Of a stretch of 64,000 bases of DNA, positions 54,280 to 63,451 are shown piece by piece. Under the pieces are notes generated by a model. It saw nothing but the letters and a program-made list of their open reading frames with translations. It was not told the DNA's origin and made no database searches. This stretch comes from an uncultured Lentisphaeraceae bacterium (GTDB lineage Bacteria; Verrucomicrobiota; Kiritimatiellia; RFP12; DVOR01): the NCBI GenBank assembly GCA_949289005.1, contig CASEMQ010000001.1:17705-81704 (forward strand). Reading direction: 5' to 3'. Made by a program: the position numbers and the translations under genes. How positions within the stretch are numbered: position 1 is the first letter of the stretch; each line of letters begins with the position of its first letter.

Positions 54280-55146
54280 TTACTTGCGGCGCGGGTCGCC
54301 CTCGGGGACGATCTGCTCGATGGCGGCGCGCCAGACGGCGGCCATGCGGTCGTAGCCGGCCTGCCTGGGGTGGAGGCGGTCGAGGAAGTTGGGGTTGGGC
54401 TGGCCGGGCTTGGCGAAGCCGATGGCGTGGAGCATGCTGGCGAGGCGGATTTTGGCGTCTTTGCCGAAGCGCGCCTTGCCGGCGTCGTTGAGCGTGCCGA
54501 GCAGGCAATCGACCTTTTCGCCGTTGACGGTGAGGGTGCTCGCGGTGACGTCGAAGTAGGCCAGGATTTTGGTGTTGTAGACCAGGCGCGGCCAATCCTT
54601 GGCGTAGTCCTCGGCCGTCTCGCGCCGGAGCGCGATGATGGGCGAGACGACAAGCCACGTGTCCGGGCAGCGCTTGGCCAACGTCTCCACCAGGCGCTCC
54701 CAGTTGGCGAAGGCCTCGTTGGCGGGGGTGCCCACGTCGATGTCGTTGGTGCCGACCATGAGCGTGACGATGTCCGCGTGGCCGGCCTTGGCCAAAATGT
54801 CGTTCAGGCGGTTGAGGAGCCCTTCGCGGCCGCGCCCCGTGACGATGCAGCGGCCGCTCATGCCGGCGTGGCGGCGGCACTCGGGCGCGCGCGGCGGGTG
54901 GCGCGCCGGGTCGGCGCCGTCGTAAAAACCCTCCCAAATGCCCGTCGCGCGCACCTTCCAGCCATCGGCGAGCAGACCGTCGAAGAGCGGCCCGCGATAG
55001 GAGCCCCCCCGCCCGGAGCCGTGCGTGATGGAATCGCCCAACGGCATGATGACGATTGGCTCGTCTGGCTTGGCGGCCGGTGCGGCGGCCAACGGCGCCC
55101 CGGCCAAAAGTGCCGCGGCGACAAACAAAGTGCAGAGACGTTTCAT
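54280..55146 (-). CDS. Secreted SGNH/GDSL-family hydrolase
   Basis: A 288-residue esterase-type protein with a signal peptide (MKRLCTLFVAAALLAGAPLAAA). Block I is LGDSITHG with nucleophile Ser39, block III is VGTNDID with the oxyanion Asn, and block V is DRLHPRQAGY with Asp256 and His259. Members remove acyl groups from polysaccharides or lipids, so in this setting it may trim an extracellular glycan, but the substrate cannot be read from the sequence. AAGGAA precedes the ATG. It converges with copA across the inverted repeat and is not linked to the exopolysaccharide genes by strand. Confidence 0.85.
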   Translation of the reverse strand: MKRLCTLFVAAALLAGAPLAAAPAAKPDEPIVIMPLGDSITHGSGRGGSYRGPLFDGLLADGWKVRATGIWEGFYDGADPARHPPRAPECRRHAGMSGRCIVTGRGREGLLNRLNDILAKAGHADIVTLMVGTNDIDVGTPANEAFANWERLVETLAKRCPDTWLVVSPIIALRRETAEDYAKDWPRLVYNTKILAYFDVTASTLTVNGEKVDCLLGTLNDAGKARFGKDAKIRLASMLHAIGFAKPGQPNPNFLDRLHPRQAGYDRMAAVWRAAIEQIVPEGDPRRK

Positions 55147-55479
55147 CGGTCATTTCCTTTCATAAGGGAGAGTATACACCGCCCCGCCCCCCGCCCGCAC
55201 CGGAAAAACGCCCCCTGCCGCCCCCTGCGTACCGTCATGCCAATGCCTTGCGGCGAACCCTCCAAGGGGGTAACGTTGCGCGAACACACAGGCGAAGCGC
55301 CCCGACGCCAACTCGCCGTTTGGGCGAAATACCACTATATCTAGTGGATGCGCACGTCAAAACGCGCCGCATGGGCCTATCTTGTGGGTCGTGAAAAAGA
55401 GTGCTTGCGCCATAAGGGGCAATATGGTACCTTATTGACGATTTCTCGTCTAAGGAAACGGGAAAAACACGGAGAACGT
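55147..55479. other. Intergenic region (333 nt) before the exopolysaccharide operon
   Basis: Divergent promoters for the SGNH hydrolase and the exopolysaccharide operon must lie here. GCAATATGGT at about 55421-55430 may serve as a -10 region for the operon. No gene, repeat or strong hairpin is visible. An upstream ATG at 55348 is open in frame with the Wza-like gene but encodes a basic, non-secretory lead-in and is not the start. Confidence 0.4.
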
Positions 55480-56121
55480 ATGTTGCGAATTGCAGTGATG
55501 ATTGCCTGCCTGCTTCCCCTCTTCGGGTGTGGGCTCTTTTCTTCCGGCGGGCCGACGCGCGTCAGCGTCGCGGAGCTCAAGCCGGGCGTCATCGTGCCGC
55601 AGCTGCGCGCGGGCGTCAAGGTGCGCATCTCCGTCATCGCCTCCGGCCAGTCCGTGCTGGAGGAGACTATCAAGGAAGTCTCCGTGGAAGGCGACGTCGT
55701 CCTGCCCTACGTGGACGCGGTGCCGTGCGCGGGCATGACCATTGAGGAGTTCCGCAAGGAGCTGCGCAAGCGCTACGCCGAGTTTTACATCGACCCGCAA
55801 GTCTCCGCCGACTATGTCTACACCAGCGAGGGCGGCACCTCGCCCTACGGCTCGGTGCTTGTCTCCGGGTGCGTCGGCCAGCCCGGGATGGTCAGCATCC
55901 CCGCCACCCGCGACCTCACGCTCTATCAGGCCGTCCAACTGGCCGGCGGCGTGGGCATGTGGGCCAACAAAAACGCCGTCCGCGTCACCCGCCAGATGGC
56001 CGACGGCACCAAGCAGCAAGTCGTCATCGACATGGACGAAATCGGCACGAACGGCGCCTCCGAGCTGAACATCCAGCTCATGCCCGGCGACGTCGTGGAC
56101 GTCCCGGAGAGCAATTGGTAA
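55480..56121 (+). CDS. Wza-like polysaccharide export lipoprotein
   Basis: A 213-residue outer-membrane or periplasmic export protein. The signal peptide MLRIAVMIACLLPLFGC ends in a lipobox (LFGC, Cys17). A polysaccharide-export (Poly_export) domain follows with VRISVIASGQ and VEGDVVLPYVDAVPCAGMT, then EEFRKELRKRYAEFYIDPQVS, and one SLBB-like domain with SVLVSGCVGQPGMVSIP and TLYQAVQLAGGV. It is shorter than Wza (one SLBB domain). ATG 55480 has GGAG upstream. It is the first gene of the exopolysaccharide operon. Confidence 0.9.
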   Translation: MLRIAVMIACLLPLFGCGLFSSGGPTRVSVAELKPGVIVPQLRAGVKVRISVIASGQSVLEETIKEVSVEGDVVLPYVDAVPCAGMTIEEFRKELRKRYAEFYIDPQVSADYVYTSEGGTSPYGSVLVSGCVGQPGMVSIPATRDLTLYQAVQLAGGVGMWANKNAVRVTRQMADGTKQQVVIDMDEIGTNGASELNIQLMPGDVVDVPESNW

Positions 56122-56171
56122 CCCTTTTTTGGTACGCTGTTGTTGGTGAATTCAGGAAAGTGAGTGAAACG

Positions 56172-57272
56172 ATGAACAAATCCATGATTACGGCCGCGGC
56201 CTTTCTTTTGGCCGGCAGTCTGTGCGCGGCCCTCACCGAGAAGGACCTGACCCCGCAGGCCATCGTCCCCGCCATCGCCGCCCAGCCCGAGAACCAGCGC
56301 CAGGCCTACGCCCGCGAAGTGCTCCAGGCCATCGCCACGAGCCCCGCCGACGACACGGCCAAGACCCAGGCGCTGACCTCCGCCGCCCGCGCGCTCATCG
56401 CCGGCGCCGGCGCCTCCCAAGGCATCGCCGTCATCGCCGAAATCTTCAATACTGTCCCCGTCGCCCAGCTCCAAGGCGTGGCCGACCTCTTGGCCGAGGC
56501 CAACTTCGGCCAGGCCACCAACGGCTTCACCGACGCGCAGTATGACGACTTCTGCACCAAGGTGGTCGCCAGCGCCTCCCGCTACATCGAGGCCTCCGGC
56601 ACCGATTCGCCCGCCGTGCGCATGAGCATCCTCGCCGCCACCTTCACCAAGGCCAGCGCCTCGCCCGACCGCACCCGGCCCAAACTGATCGCCGCCCTGC
56701 CCACCGCCGTCCAGGCCGCCGCCGCCACCTACGTGGCCGCCTCCGAGCAGGGCAACCGCGAGGTCATCGCCGCCGCCACCGGCGTCGACGAGGTGACCGC
56801 CACTCCCGCCGACCCCGACGCCGCCAACGTCGTCGCCGCCCCCGCTTCCCAGGCCGCGCAGGCCGCCGCCGCGCAACCTGCCGCCGCCGCGCAACCTGCC
56901 GCCGCGCAGGCCGCGGCCGCCGATGCCGCCGTGGGCGACCCCGCCGAGCCCGAGCGCCTTACCGCCCGCACCGATTATCTGGAGCCCGCGCCCATCCCCG
57001 CCGAGGGCGATGACGCGGGCGAGGCGCAGACCGTCGAGGTCAAGGTGCCCCTCCTCTCCCGTTATACCACCGACGTCTCCGGCCTGACGACGGCCGCCAT
57101 GATGGCCTCCATGTACAACTGGGAAGTCCAGAGCCCCGGCGTCGTCTCCCTCCCCGGCCTCGGCGGCCCCATCGAGCCCGTCGCCGGCATCGACGAGCAG
57201 ATCCCCGAGAACTTCCCGCGCCCGAAGAAGTTGCCCCCGAGCCCGCTCTACGGCAACCAGCGCATTTTCTGA
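56172..57272 (+). CDS. Secreted Ala-rich protein of the exopolysaccharide operon, function unknown
   Basis: A 366-residue protein with a signal peptide (MNKSMITAAAFLLAGSLCAA). The first half is helical and alanine-rich, a HEAT-like or tetratricopeptide-like feel without a clear repeat. A long Ala/Gln/Pro linker (residues about 225-260) follows, then LLSRYTTDVSGLTT and a proline-rich end. It lies 50 nt after the Wza-like gene with AGGAAAGTGAG upstream. The position next to export and barrel genes suggests a periplasmic part of the machine. I do not recognise a family. Confidence 0.8.
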   Translation: MNKSMITAAAFLLAGSLCAALTEKDLTPQAIVPAIAAQPENQRQAYAREVLQAIATSPADDTAKTQALTSAARALIAGAGASQGIAVIAEIFNTVPVAQLQGVADLLAEANFGQATNGFTDAQYDDFCTKVVASASRYIEASGTDSPAVRMSILAATFTKASASPDRTRPKLIAALPTAVQAAAATYVAASEQGNREVIAAATGVDEVTATPADPDAANVVAAPASQAAQAAAAQPAAAAQPAAAQAAAADAAVGDPAEPERLTARTDYLEPAPIPAEGDDAGEAQTVEVKVPLLSRYTTDVSGLTTAAMMASMYNWEVQSPGVVSLPGLGGPIEPVAGIDEQIPENFPRPKKLPPSPLYGNQRIF

Positions 57273-57299
57273 TCGACCCGTCTGTGAGGAACAAGCAAC

Positions 57300-58514
57300 A
57301 TGAAAAAGCCCCTACAACTCGCCGCGCTTCTCTGCGGGTGCCTCTTGGCCACCACCGCCCTTGCCGCCCCCGGCAAGGAGCCAGGCTTTAAGTTCGGCAA
57401 CGGCTGGACGCTGCTCCCCAAGGTCAACCTGGGCGTCTTCTGGGAAAGCAACATCCGCGACACCATCCACGACGAGGAATCCGGCGGCGGCTGGCGCGTG
57501 CAGCCCAGCTTCTCGCTGAACTTCGAGCGTAACCGCACCAAACTCGGCATCAACGGCTTTTACACCTTCGAACGCGGCTTTGAGAGCAAGGACGCGGCCG
57601 ACAGCGACTCCTACGGCGTCAGCGTCGCCCTGCTCCGCGAACTCTCCCAGCGTTGGAACCTCTCGCTCTCCGCCTCCTACGTCCACTCCGAGGACGACGA
57701 GTTCTACGGCGAGGGCTGGGTGCTCGATGACCCCCTGGCCACCCGCATCGAGACGGACGAGAGCGACAATTACAACGTGAACGCCGCTTTGGGTTACCGT
57801 TCCGACAAGTGGCAGGCATCGATCGGCGCCGGCTGGAGCCGCACGGACTACGACAACAGCTGGAACTCCACGACGGACAACTACAACGTGAGCGTCATGG
57901 GCGGTCGCGCGATTGGCAAGCACACCTACTGGAACCTCTCGGTCACCGGTCAGATGGATGACCCGGATTACGGCGACACCTCGCTCGCCTACTACATCAT
58001 GACCGGCATCAACGCGGAGGTCTCCAAGAATCTCTCCTACAACGTGATGTTCGGCTTGGGCATCTACGACTTCGATGGCGCCGATGGCTTCAAGAGCGAA
58101 ACGGAGTATGGCCCCACCTATACCGCCGGCGTCACTTACAGGATCAACCGCACCTTCGCCCTCTCCGCCTCGCTCAACTCCCGTTACGAGGCCGAGTATG
58201 CCGGCTGGGCCGATTGCTACTACGTCTGGTCGCACAACTTCACGATGGCGCTCAACGCGCAGTGGACCGACAAGTTCAGCTCCACCCTGCGCATGGCCGC
58301 CTTCTACGAGGATCACATCTCCTCGGACGTGCGCGGCGGCTCGGACAACGACCGCACCTACTATCAGGTGGCGCTCAGCTCCAGCTACCAGTTCAACCGC
58401 TATCTCTTCCTGACCGGCTCCATCTCTTGGAAGACCGACCAGTATGACTACTACGGTCACGACGAGTCCAAGGACGATTTCCGCGCGGACATCGGCCTGA
58501 CCTTCACCTTCTAA
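57300..58514 (+). CDS. Outer-membrane beta-barrel protein of the exopolysaccharide locus
   Basis: A 404-residue protein with a signal peptide (MKKPLQLAALLCGCLLATTALA). The mature part consists of alternating, aromatic-rich amphipathic strands (for example WNLSLSASYVHSEDDEFYG, YNVNAALGYRSDKWQASIG, YLFLTGSISWKTDQYDYYG), and it ends with DIGLTFTF, a C-terminal Phe as expected for barrel assembly. Such barrels accompany Wza-like proteins in PEP-CTERM/exosortase exopolysaccharide loci. It probably forms the outer-membrane pore or its partner. Confidence 0.88.
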   Translation: MKKPLQLAALLCGCLLATTALAAPGKEPGFKFGNGWTLLPKVNLGVFWESNIRDTIHDEESGGGWRVQPSFSLNFERNRTKLGINGFYTFERGFESKDAADSDSYGVSVALLRELSQRWNLSLSASYVHSEDDEFYGEGWVLDDPLATRIETDESDNYNVNAALGYRSDKWQASIGAGWSRTDYDNSWNSTTDNYNVSVMGGRAIGKHTYWNLSVTGQMDDPDYGDTSLAYYIMTGINAEVSKNLSYNVMFGLGIYDFDGADGFKSETEYGPTYTAGVTYRINRTFALSASLNSRYEAEYAGWADCYYVWSHNFTMALNAQWTDKFSSTLRMAAFYEDHISSDVRGGSDNDRTYYQVALSSSYQFNRYLFLTGSISWKTDQYDYYGHDESKDDFRADIGLTFTF

Positions 58515-58539
58515 AGGCCAAGGCCTTGGTGGCGCTTCC

Positions 58540-59913
58540 GTGTTTCGGATTTTGCTGACCAAATATTGGGTGCTTGCCCACCTCTTGGTGACCGCGGGCA
58601 CCCTTTGTTTTGCCCCCTCGCTTTCGGTGGGTCTGGGGCTGTGGGCGGCGTGCTCGCTGTTGCTCATGGCGCTGTGCCTGCCGCCGGTGTTGCGCGGGGA
58701 GAGCTTTTGGATGGCGCGGATGCGCGCGGCCCAGGCCTTCCGGTCGGATGCGATCACGTGGGTGGGGCTCCTGGCGGTGGCTTATGTGGGGGTGGGGCTC
58801 CTCAACGGCCCGCGCACGCTGGCCTATGTGGCCGAGCTGCGGCGGTGGGCGTGGTCGCCCCCGCGGTTGCCGTTTCTGCCTTCTTCCGTGGCGCCGGCCG
58901 AGGGGGTGGCCTTCTTCGTTGGGCTGCTGTGCGCGCTGGCGTGCGTGGTGGTCATCCGCGCCGTGATGCCGCGCGGCCAGCGGCTCTATCTCCTGATTGG
59001 GGTGGGGGCGCTGACGGGGCTGCTCGCTGTGGCGGGCGGCTTGATTGCCCTGGCGACGGGCGAGGCGCCGGCTTTCGCGTGGTTGGGCGGGCGTTACGCG
59101 GCCTCGGCGCTGTGGTTGCTCTTTTTCTGTGTGTCGCTGGGGATCGTGGCGGAGACGTTTCTGGAGGGGCGGATCGCGGTGTGCGCGTGGGCGCTGGCGT
59201 CGGCCTTCCTCAACGAGATGGGGCTTTTCGCCTTTGGGTTGCCGGCCTTCGCGTTGGCCACGGCGGTGCTTGGGGTGGTGTGGTTGGTTTTCGCGGGCTT
59301 TGCGACGCGCGCCGGCGGGCAAGGGCGTCGCCTGCTGTGGAACAGCGTGCTGATGTTGCCGATTCTTTTCGCCTTCGGGGTGGGGGTGGCGTTGGTGCCG
59401 GGCGCGGCCTTGGCGCGCGTCGGCGTGACGCCCGAGACGCTTTCCGCGGCTTGGCAGGTCTTCTGGGACCAGTGGCCCTTCCGCGCGGGGCTGGCCTTCG
59501 ACGTGTTGGGGGGCGACCCGATGTTGGGCGCGGGGCCGGAGGGTTTCGCGCACAACGCGCGCTTCTACGTCAAGGGTTCCCAGGCCTGGGCGCTCTGGAA
59601 GGCGGGCGGCGACGCCCTGCCGTGCGACTTCCTGCGGCTGTTGGCGGAGCGCGGCCTGATGGGCACAGTGCTCCTGTTGGTGCCGGGGGGCGCGCTCTTT
59701 GGGCGGTGCCTCATGCGCTGGGTGGAGTTTCGCCAGGGCAACCGCCGCCACTACAGCCTGCGCTATGTTTTTGTGTTGGCGGGCTCCGCCGTGGGCGTCC
59801 TCTGCGCCTTGGTGGCCTCGCTGTTCGGAACGCCGCTGCATGTCCCGGCGGTGTTGTGCGCGTTTTTGATTGTCTGCGCCTGCATGGGCGGATGGATGCC
59901 GCGGCCGCGTTGA
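58540..59913 (+). CDS. Polytopic membrane protein, Wzy/O-antigen-ligase-like
   Basis: A 457-residue protein with about ten hydrophobic segments and one large periplasmic loop near residues 300-370 (VFWDQWPFRAGLAFDVLGG, then GAGPEGFAHNARFYVKGSQ). The GAGPEGF-type loop with His resembles the W-E-L/G-x-G-x-x-x-F loop of Wzy/WaaL polymerases and ligases, whose topology it also shares. It starts at GTG 58540, 25 nt after the barrel gene; no strong ribosome-binding site is seen. The neighbouring Wza- and Wzc-like genes support a role in polymerising the exported glycan. Assignment is by topology and context. Confidence 0.65.
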   Translation: MFRILLTKYWVLAHLLVTAGTLCFAPSLSVGLGLWAACSLLLMALCLPPVLRGESFWMARMRAAQAFRSDAITWVGLLAVAYVGVGLLNGPRTLAYVAELRRWAWSPPRLPFLPSSVAPAEGVAFFVGLLCALACVVVIRAVMPRGQRLYLLIGVGALTGLLAVAGGLIALATGEAPAFAWLGGRYAASALWLLFFCVSLGIVAETFLEGRIAVCAWALASAFLNEMGLFAFGLPAFALATAVLGVVWLVFAGFATRAGGQGRRLLWNSVLMLPILFAFGVGVALVPGAALARVGVTPETLSAAWQVFWDQWPFRAGLAFDVLGGDPMLGAGPEGFAHNARFYVKGSQAWALWKAGGDALPCDFLRLLAERGLMGTVLLLVPGGALFGRCLMRWVEFRQGNRRHYSLRYVFVLAGSAVGVLCALVASLFGTPLHVPAVLCAFLIVCACMGGWMPRPR

Positions 59914-59943
59914 GGCCCGGCGGGAAGGAAGAGAGGGACTGCC

Positions 59944-62376
59944 ATGTCCGAGGATAACGACCACAAGGGCCGGAGCCTTTATTACCAGCGCTTTTCTTCG
60001 AACCAGATGCCTGCCGGCGGACCGGCCTATTCCGCGCCCGCCTATGCCAACCCGGCCTACGGCGACCCGGGCGGCGCCTATGGCGCGGCCTATGGCGCGG
60101 CCTATGGCGGCGACCCGTTGGAGGATGTCGGCGGCAGCGCGATGAGCGTGGGGCGCATCATCCGCGTCTGCTCCAGCCATTGGATGACCATCTTCGTCTT
60201 CCTCATCCTGGGCCTCCTCACCTCGTTCGTCATCTTCCAGCTGTTGCCCACCAAGTGGGAGGCCACGGCCTACTACGCCATGTCCGTCCAAGGCCGCTCG
60301 CTCGTCGCCGGCCAGCTCTACATGGAGAACGGCGGCGGCTACGGCAACGCCTCGCCCCTCCAGGAGGTTTTCAACACCCGCCGCGAGCAGTTCAACACCC
60401 CCGCCGTCCAAAAGCGCGTCATCGACCTCTACCGCACCGAGCACAGCAGCAGCGCCGTCACCACCGAGGAACTCTACAAGATCCTGCGCGAGGATACCGA
60501 GATGGAGCTCCTCCCCCGCTCGCGCCTCGTCGAGGTGGTGGTGACCGCCGGCGACCCCGAACTCGCCGCCGACCTGGCCAACGCCTACGTCTCCACCTGC
60601 GAAACCTTCATGAGCGACCAGAACAAGGCCGACTCCGAACAGGCCGTCGCCTGGCTCACCACCATGCTCGACAACGAGGAACACGTCCTCGCCCAGCTCG
60701 ACGACGAACTCCTCAACCTCCGCAAATCCCGCAAGATCGAGAGCCTCAACCGCGAGCGCGAGAACACCCAGACCCGCCTCGCCGCCCTCGACGGCCGCGC
60801 CAACGAGCTCGAGGGCCTCATCTCCGCCGCCACCGAACTCCAGGCCGCCCTCGCCTCCATCAAGGACGACCCCACCAAGTTCGGCACCCTCCCCGAAAGC
60901 ATCCCGCGCTCCTCCGAGATCGTCGAGGCCTTCCAACGCTGGCAAACCGCCTCCATGGACAAGCGCACCATGCTCACCCGCCTCACCGAAAACCACCCCG
61001 ACGTCAAACTCAAAGCCCGCGAGGAAGAAGTCTACCGCGACCAGTTCGTCGAGACCGCCCAGCGCGCCTTCGAGACCGGCAAGGCACAGCTCAAGATCCT
61101 CGAGCGCCAGCGCCAGCCCATCGTCGAGGAGGCCTCCAACCTCCGCGCCAAACTCGTCTCCCTCGACACCGATGTCATCTCCGCCGAGATGGCCCTCCAG
61201 CAGCTCGAGCGCTCCCGCGCCATCGAGGTCGAGAAAACCGCCGAGATCCGCGAGCGCTCCCGCGTCGCCCGCCTGAAGGCCGACGAAAACGCCGCCACCA
61301 TCAAGCCCATCCGCGCCGCGCTCCCCCCCGAGAAGCCCGCCAGCCCCAATCCCTACATCGTCTTCATCGCCGGCATCGTCGCCGGCCTTGCCTTCGGCGT
61401 CCTCTTCGTCCTCCTCCTCGACCACATGGAAGACAAACTCGTCGGCGTCACCGACATCGAGCAACGCCTTCGCCTCAAAGCCCTCGTCGTCTTCCCCCAC
61501 CTCCGCCGCAAACAGCGCAACCAGGTGGCCCTCATCATGCACGACGAGCCCTTCTCCCAATACGCCGAATCCATGGCCGGCCTCCGCAACCTCCTCGACT
61601 CCCCCCGCTACCACGGCCTCACCAAGGTCATCCTCTGCATGTCCACCCAGCCCGCCGAGGGCAAGACCTGCACCTCCACCAACCTCGCCATCGCCTACGC
61701 CCAATCCGGCCAGCGCACGCTCGTCGTCGACTTCGACATGCGCCGCCCCCGCCTCGCCGGCATCTTCGGCCGCGCCAACGATTCCTTCCCCTCCCTCCCC
61801 CACGTCCTGGCCCACAACGACCCCGCCGCCTTCGACACCCTTCCCCAAAAGACCCAAATCCAAAACCTCGACGTCATCTACTCCCGCGCCTCCAGCTCCA
61901 TCAGCCCCTCCGTCCTCATGGGCACCAACATCATCACCGACTTCTTCGCCTGGGCCCGCAAACACTACGACCACATCATCATCGACTCCCCGCCCTTCGG
62001 CCTCGTCGGCGATGTCATCGTCCTCGCCAACCTCGCCGACTCCGTCCTCCTCGTCGCCACCCCCGACAAGACCCGCTTCGGGCCCATCCAATTCGCCTCC
62101 CGCCGCCTCACCGAGGTCGGCGCCAAAATCCTCGGCGTCGTCGTCAACAACGTCGACTTCGGCCGCTGGGGCGGCTTCGGCAACTATGGCACGCGCTACG
62201 GCTACGCCACCAGCACCTACGTCCCCCGCGCCGCAAAAGCCAACCCCAAAGACCCACAAGCCGGCGACAACCTCGCCAAAGCCGCCTTCACCGTCGACGC
62301 GCCCGTCGCCCACGACACACCCAAAACCCCCGACGACCGCCCCGTCGACGACACCCTCGCCTCCGACGACGACTGA
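59944..62376 (+). CDS. Wzc-like chain-length regulator / bacterial tyrosine autokinase
   Basis: An 810-residue inner-membrane protein. Two membrane helices (about 80-100 and 470-490) enclose a periplasmic Wzz domain and a long coiled coil (about 235-460). The cytoplasmic ATPase domain has Walker A STQPAEGKT (Lys574), Walker A' VVDFDMRRPR near 598 and Walker B DHIIIDSPP (Asp681). The usual C-terminal tyrosine cluster is weak: only NYGTRYGYATSTY. The N-terminus is instead Tyr-rich (about ten Tyr in residues 12-55, with AYGAAYGAAYGG repeats), which is not standard. The kinase cycle controls glycan length and export. ATG 59944 follows the Wzy-like gene by 30 nt. Confidence 0.9.
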   Translation: MSEDNDHKGRSLYYQRFSSNQMPAGGPAYSAPAYANPAYGDPGGAYGAAYGAAYGGDPLEDVGGSAMSVGRIIRVCSSHWMTIFVFLILGLLTSFVIFQLLPTKWEATAYYAMSVQGRSLVAGQLYMENGGGYGNASPLQEVFNTRREQFNTPAVQKRVIDLYRTEHSSSAVTTEELYKILREDTEMELLPRSRLVEVVVTAGDPELAADLANAYVSTCETFMSDQNKADSEQAVAWLTTMLDNEEHVLAQLDDELLNLRKSRKIESLNRERENTQTRLAALDGRANELEGLISAATELQAALASIKDDPTKFGTLPESIPRSSEIVEAFQRWQTASMDKRTMLTRLTENHPDVKLKAREEEVYRDQFVETAQRAFETGKAQLKILERQRQPIVEEASNLRAKLVSLDTDVISAEMALQQLERSRAIEVEKTAEIRERSRVARLKADENAATIKPIRAALPPEKPASPNPYIVFIAGIVAGLAFGVLFVLLLDHMEDKLVGVTDIEQRLRLKALVVFPHLRRKQRNQVALIMHDEPFSQYAESMAGLRNLLDSPRYHGLTKVILCMSTQPAEGKTCTSTNLAIAYAQSGQRTLVVDFDMRRPRLAGIFGRANDSFPSLPHVLAHNDPAAFDTLPQKTQIQNLDVIYSRASSSISPSVLMGTNIITDFFAWARKHYDHIIIDSPPFGLVGDVIVLANLADSVLLVATPDKTRFGPIQFASRRLTEVGAKILGVVVNNVDFGRWGGFGNYGTRYGYATSTYVPRAAKANPKDPQAGDNLAKAAFTVDAPVAHDTPKTPDDRPVDDTLASDDD

Positions 62377-62398
62377 TCGCCCCGAAGGCAACCACCCC

Positions 62399-62431
62399 AA
62401 AAGGGGCGCGGCAACCCGCCGCGCCCCTTTT
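62399..62431 (+). terminator. Intrinsic terminator of the exopolysaccharide operon
   Basis: AAAA, a perfect 10-bp stem (GGGGCGCGGC/GCCGCGCCCC) with a 5-nt loop, then TTTT. It lies 22 nt after the Wzc-like stop and could work in both directions. Confidence 0.85.
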
Positions 62432-62475
62432 GTCCCGTCTTCGCTATCCCCTTGTCCCCGTCGCGAATATTTCGC

Positions 62476-62504
62476 TTGACAACACAGGGGTGGGGTGATA
62501 CATT
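62476..62504 (+). promoter_or_regulatory. Promoter of the PEP-CTERM gene
   Basis: TTGACA (perfect -35) and TACATT are separated by exactly 17 nt. It stands right after the operon terminator, so this gene is transcribed on its own. The start codon follows at 62534 with AAAGGA 9 nt upstream. Confidence 0.75.
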
Positions 62505-62533
62505 AGTCGCGTTTTAACAAAAGGACAACAACC

Positions 62534-63187
62534 ATGAAACACGGACTTCTCTTCGCGCTGGCCGCCAGCCTCTCCCTCGGCCTCCACGCCGCCTCCATCG
62601 ACTGGGCCACCGAAGGCTGGGGCACAGTCGGTAGCGACGGCCACGGCATCCAAATGACCCCCTCCTTTGGCCTCAAAGGCAACAACTACGCCACCTTCGT
62701 GCTCGAAGGCACCCTGAAGCAAACCGGTGGGTATAAGTGGGTCACGGAGATTTGGGGGCAAAACGCCGGCGGCGGCATGCAAAACTACCTGGCCTTCGGT
62801 ATCGACGGCAGCGGCAATTGGGGCGTTCGCGATAACCAAGGTTGGAATAACGTGACGACGACCGTGCACAACAACGTCGCCGCCACGGCGGGCGAGTACC
62901 TCATCGGCTTCTCCATGAAGACCGAGAACGGCACGACGACTATCGACATCTCCGTCAACGGAACGGCAATCGTCACCTTCACCGGAACGCTGACCGGCTC
63001 TACCGGCGTTGTCCAGCTCAAATGGTCCGATGTCTACGTCGATCCCGACCGTGCCGGCTTCACCGTCGGCGCCACCGCCGACAACGCCCTCACCGTCGAG
63101 CAAATCGCCCAGTTGCCCGAGCCCGGCGCCCTCGCCCTGCTCGCCCTCGGTCTCGCCGGCCTCGCCCTCCGCCGCCGCGCGGCCTGA
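62534..63187 (+). CDS. PEP-CTERM sorting-domain protein
   Basis: A 217-residue secreted protein. The signal peptide is MKHGLLFALAASLSLGLHAA; the mature domain is beta-rich (a jelly-roll, concanavalin-like pattern with VLEGTLKQTGGYKWVTEIWG and GTTTIDISVNGTAI). The C-terminus is a typical exosortase signal: LPEPGALALLALGLAGLAL followed by RRRAA. Exosortase cleaves such tails and transfers the protein to the cell surface or exopolysaccharide. The gene sits beside the exopolysaccharide operon, which is the known genomic association. No exosortase gene lies in the window. Confidence 0.92.
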   Translation: MKHGLLFALAASLSLGLHAASIDWATEGWGTVGSDGHGIQMTPSFGLKGNNYATFVLEGTLKQTGGYKWVTEIWGQNAGGGMQNYLAFGIDGSGNWGVRDNQGWNNVTTTVHNNVAATAGEYLIGFSMKTENGTTTIDISVNGTAIVTFTGTLTGSTGVVQLKWSDVYVDPDRAGFTVGATADNALTVEQIAQLPEPGALALLALGLAGLALRRRAA

Positions 63188-63219
63188 CAAGCCCCGCCTG
63201 TCGCGAACCTGTCGAAAGC

Positions 63220-63251
63220 GCCCCGCCCGAGGAGACTCCGGCGGGGCTTTT
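63220..63251 (+). terminator. Intrinsic terminator of the PEP-CTERM gene
   Basis: An 8-bp stem GCCCCGCC/GGCGGGGC with a 12-nt loop followed by TTTT, 33 nt after the stop. Between here and 63451 a second small hairpin (ACGGTGTG/CACACCGT at 63301-63317) is seen, but no gene. Confidence 0.7.
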
Positions 63252-63451
63252 CAATCCCACGAGCTCATTTCCGGGACACGCCATGGAACGTGAACAGAAA
63301 ACGGTGTGCCACACCGTCGCCCGCTTGCCGGGCGTTCGGTGTGCTGTTCGCCGTTCAGCGATTTTTATTGGGGGCGACGCTTTCTTCTTGCGGAAAGAGG
63401 GCCGATGTGTTACTTTATCAACGTATGCTTGAGTCAGCAAAGAGGATTTGT

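Noticed and set aside
58504..62400. A long minus-strand open frame opposite the Wzy- and Wzc-like genes
   Set aside because: It is an antisense shadow. The plus strand carries Walker motifs, membrane segments and a terminator.
63301..63317. Hairpin considered as a second terminator or riboswitch
   Set aside because: A stem of eight base pairs with no T tract directly after it and no recognisable aptamer; too little to annotate.
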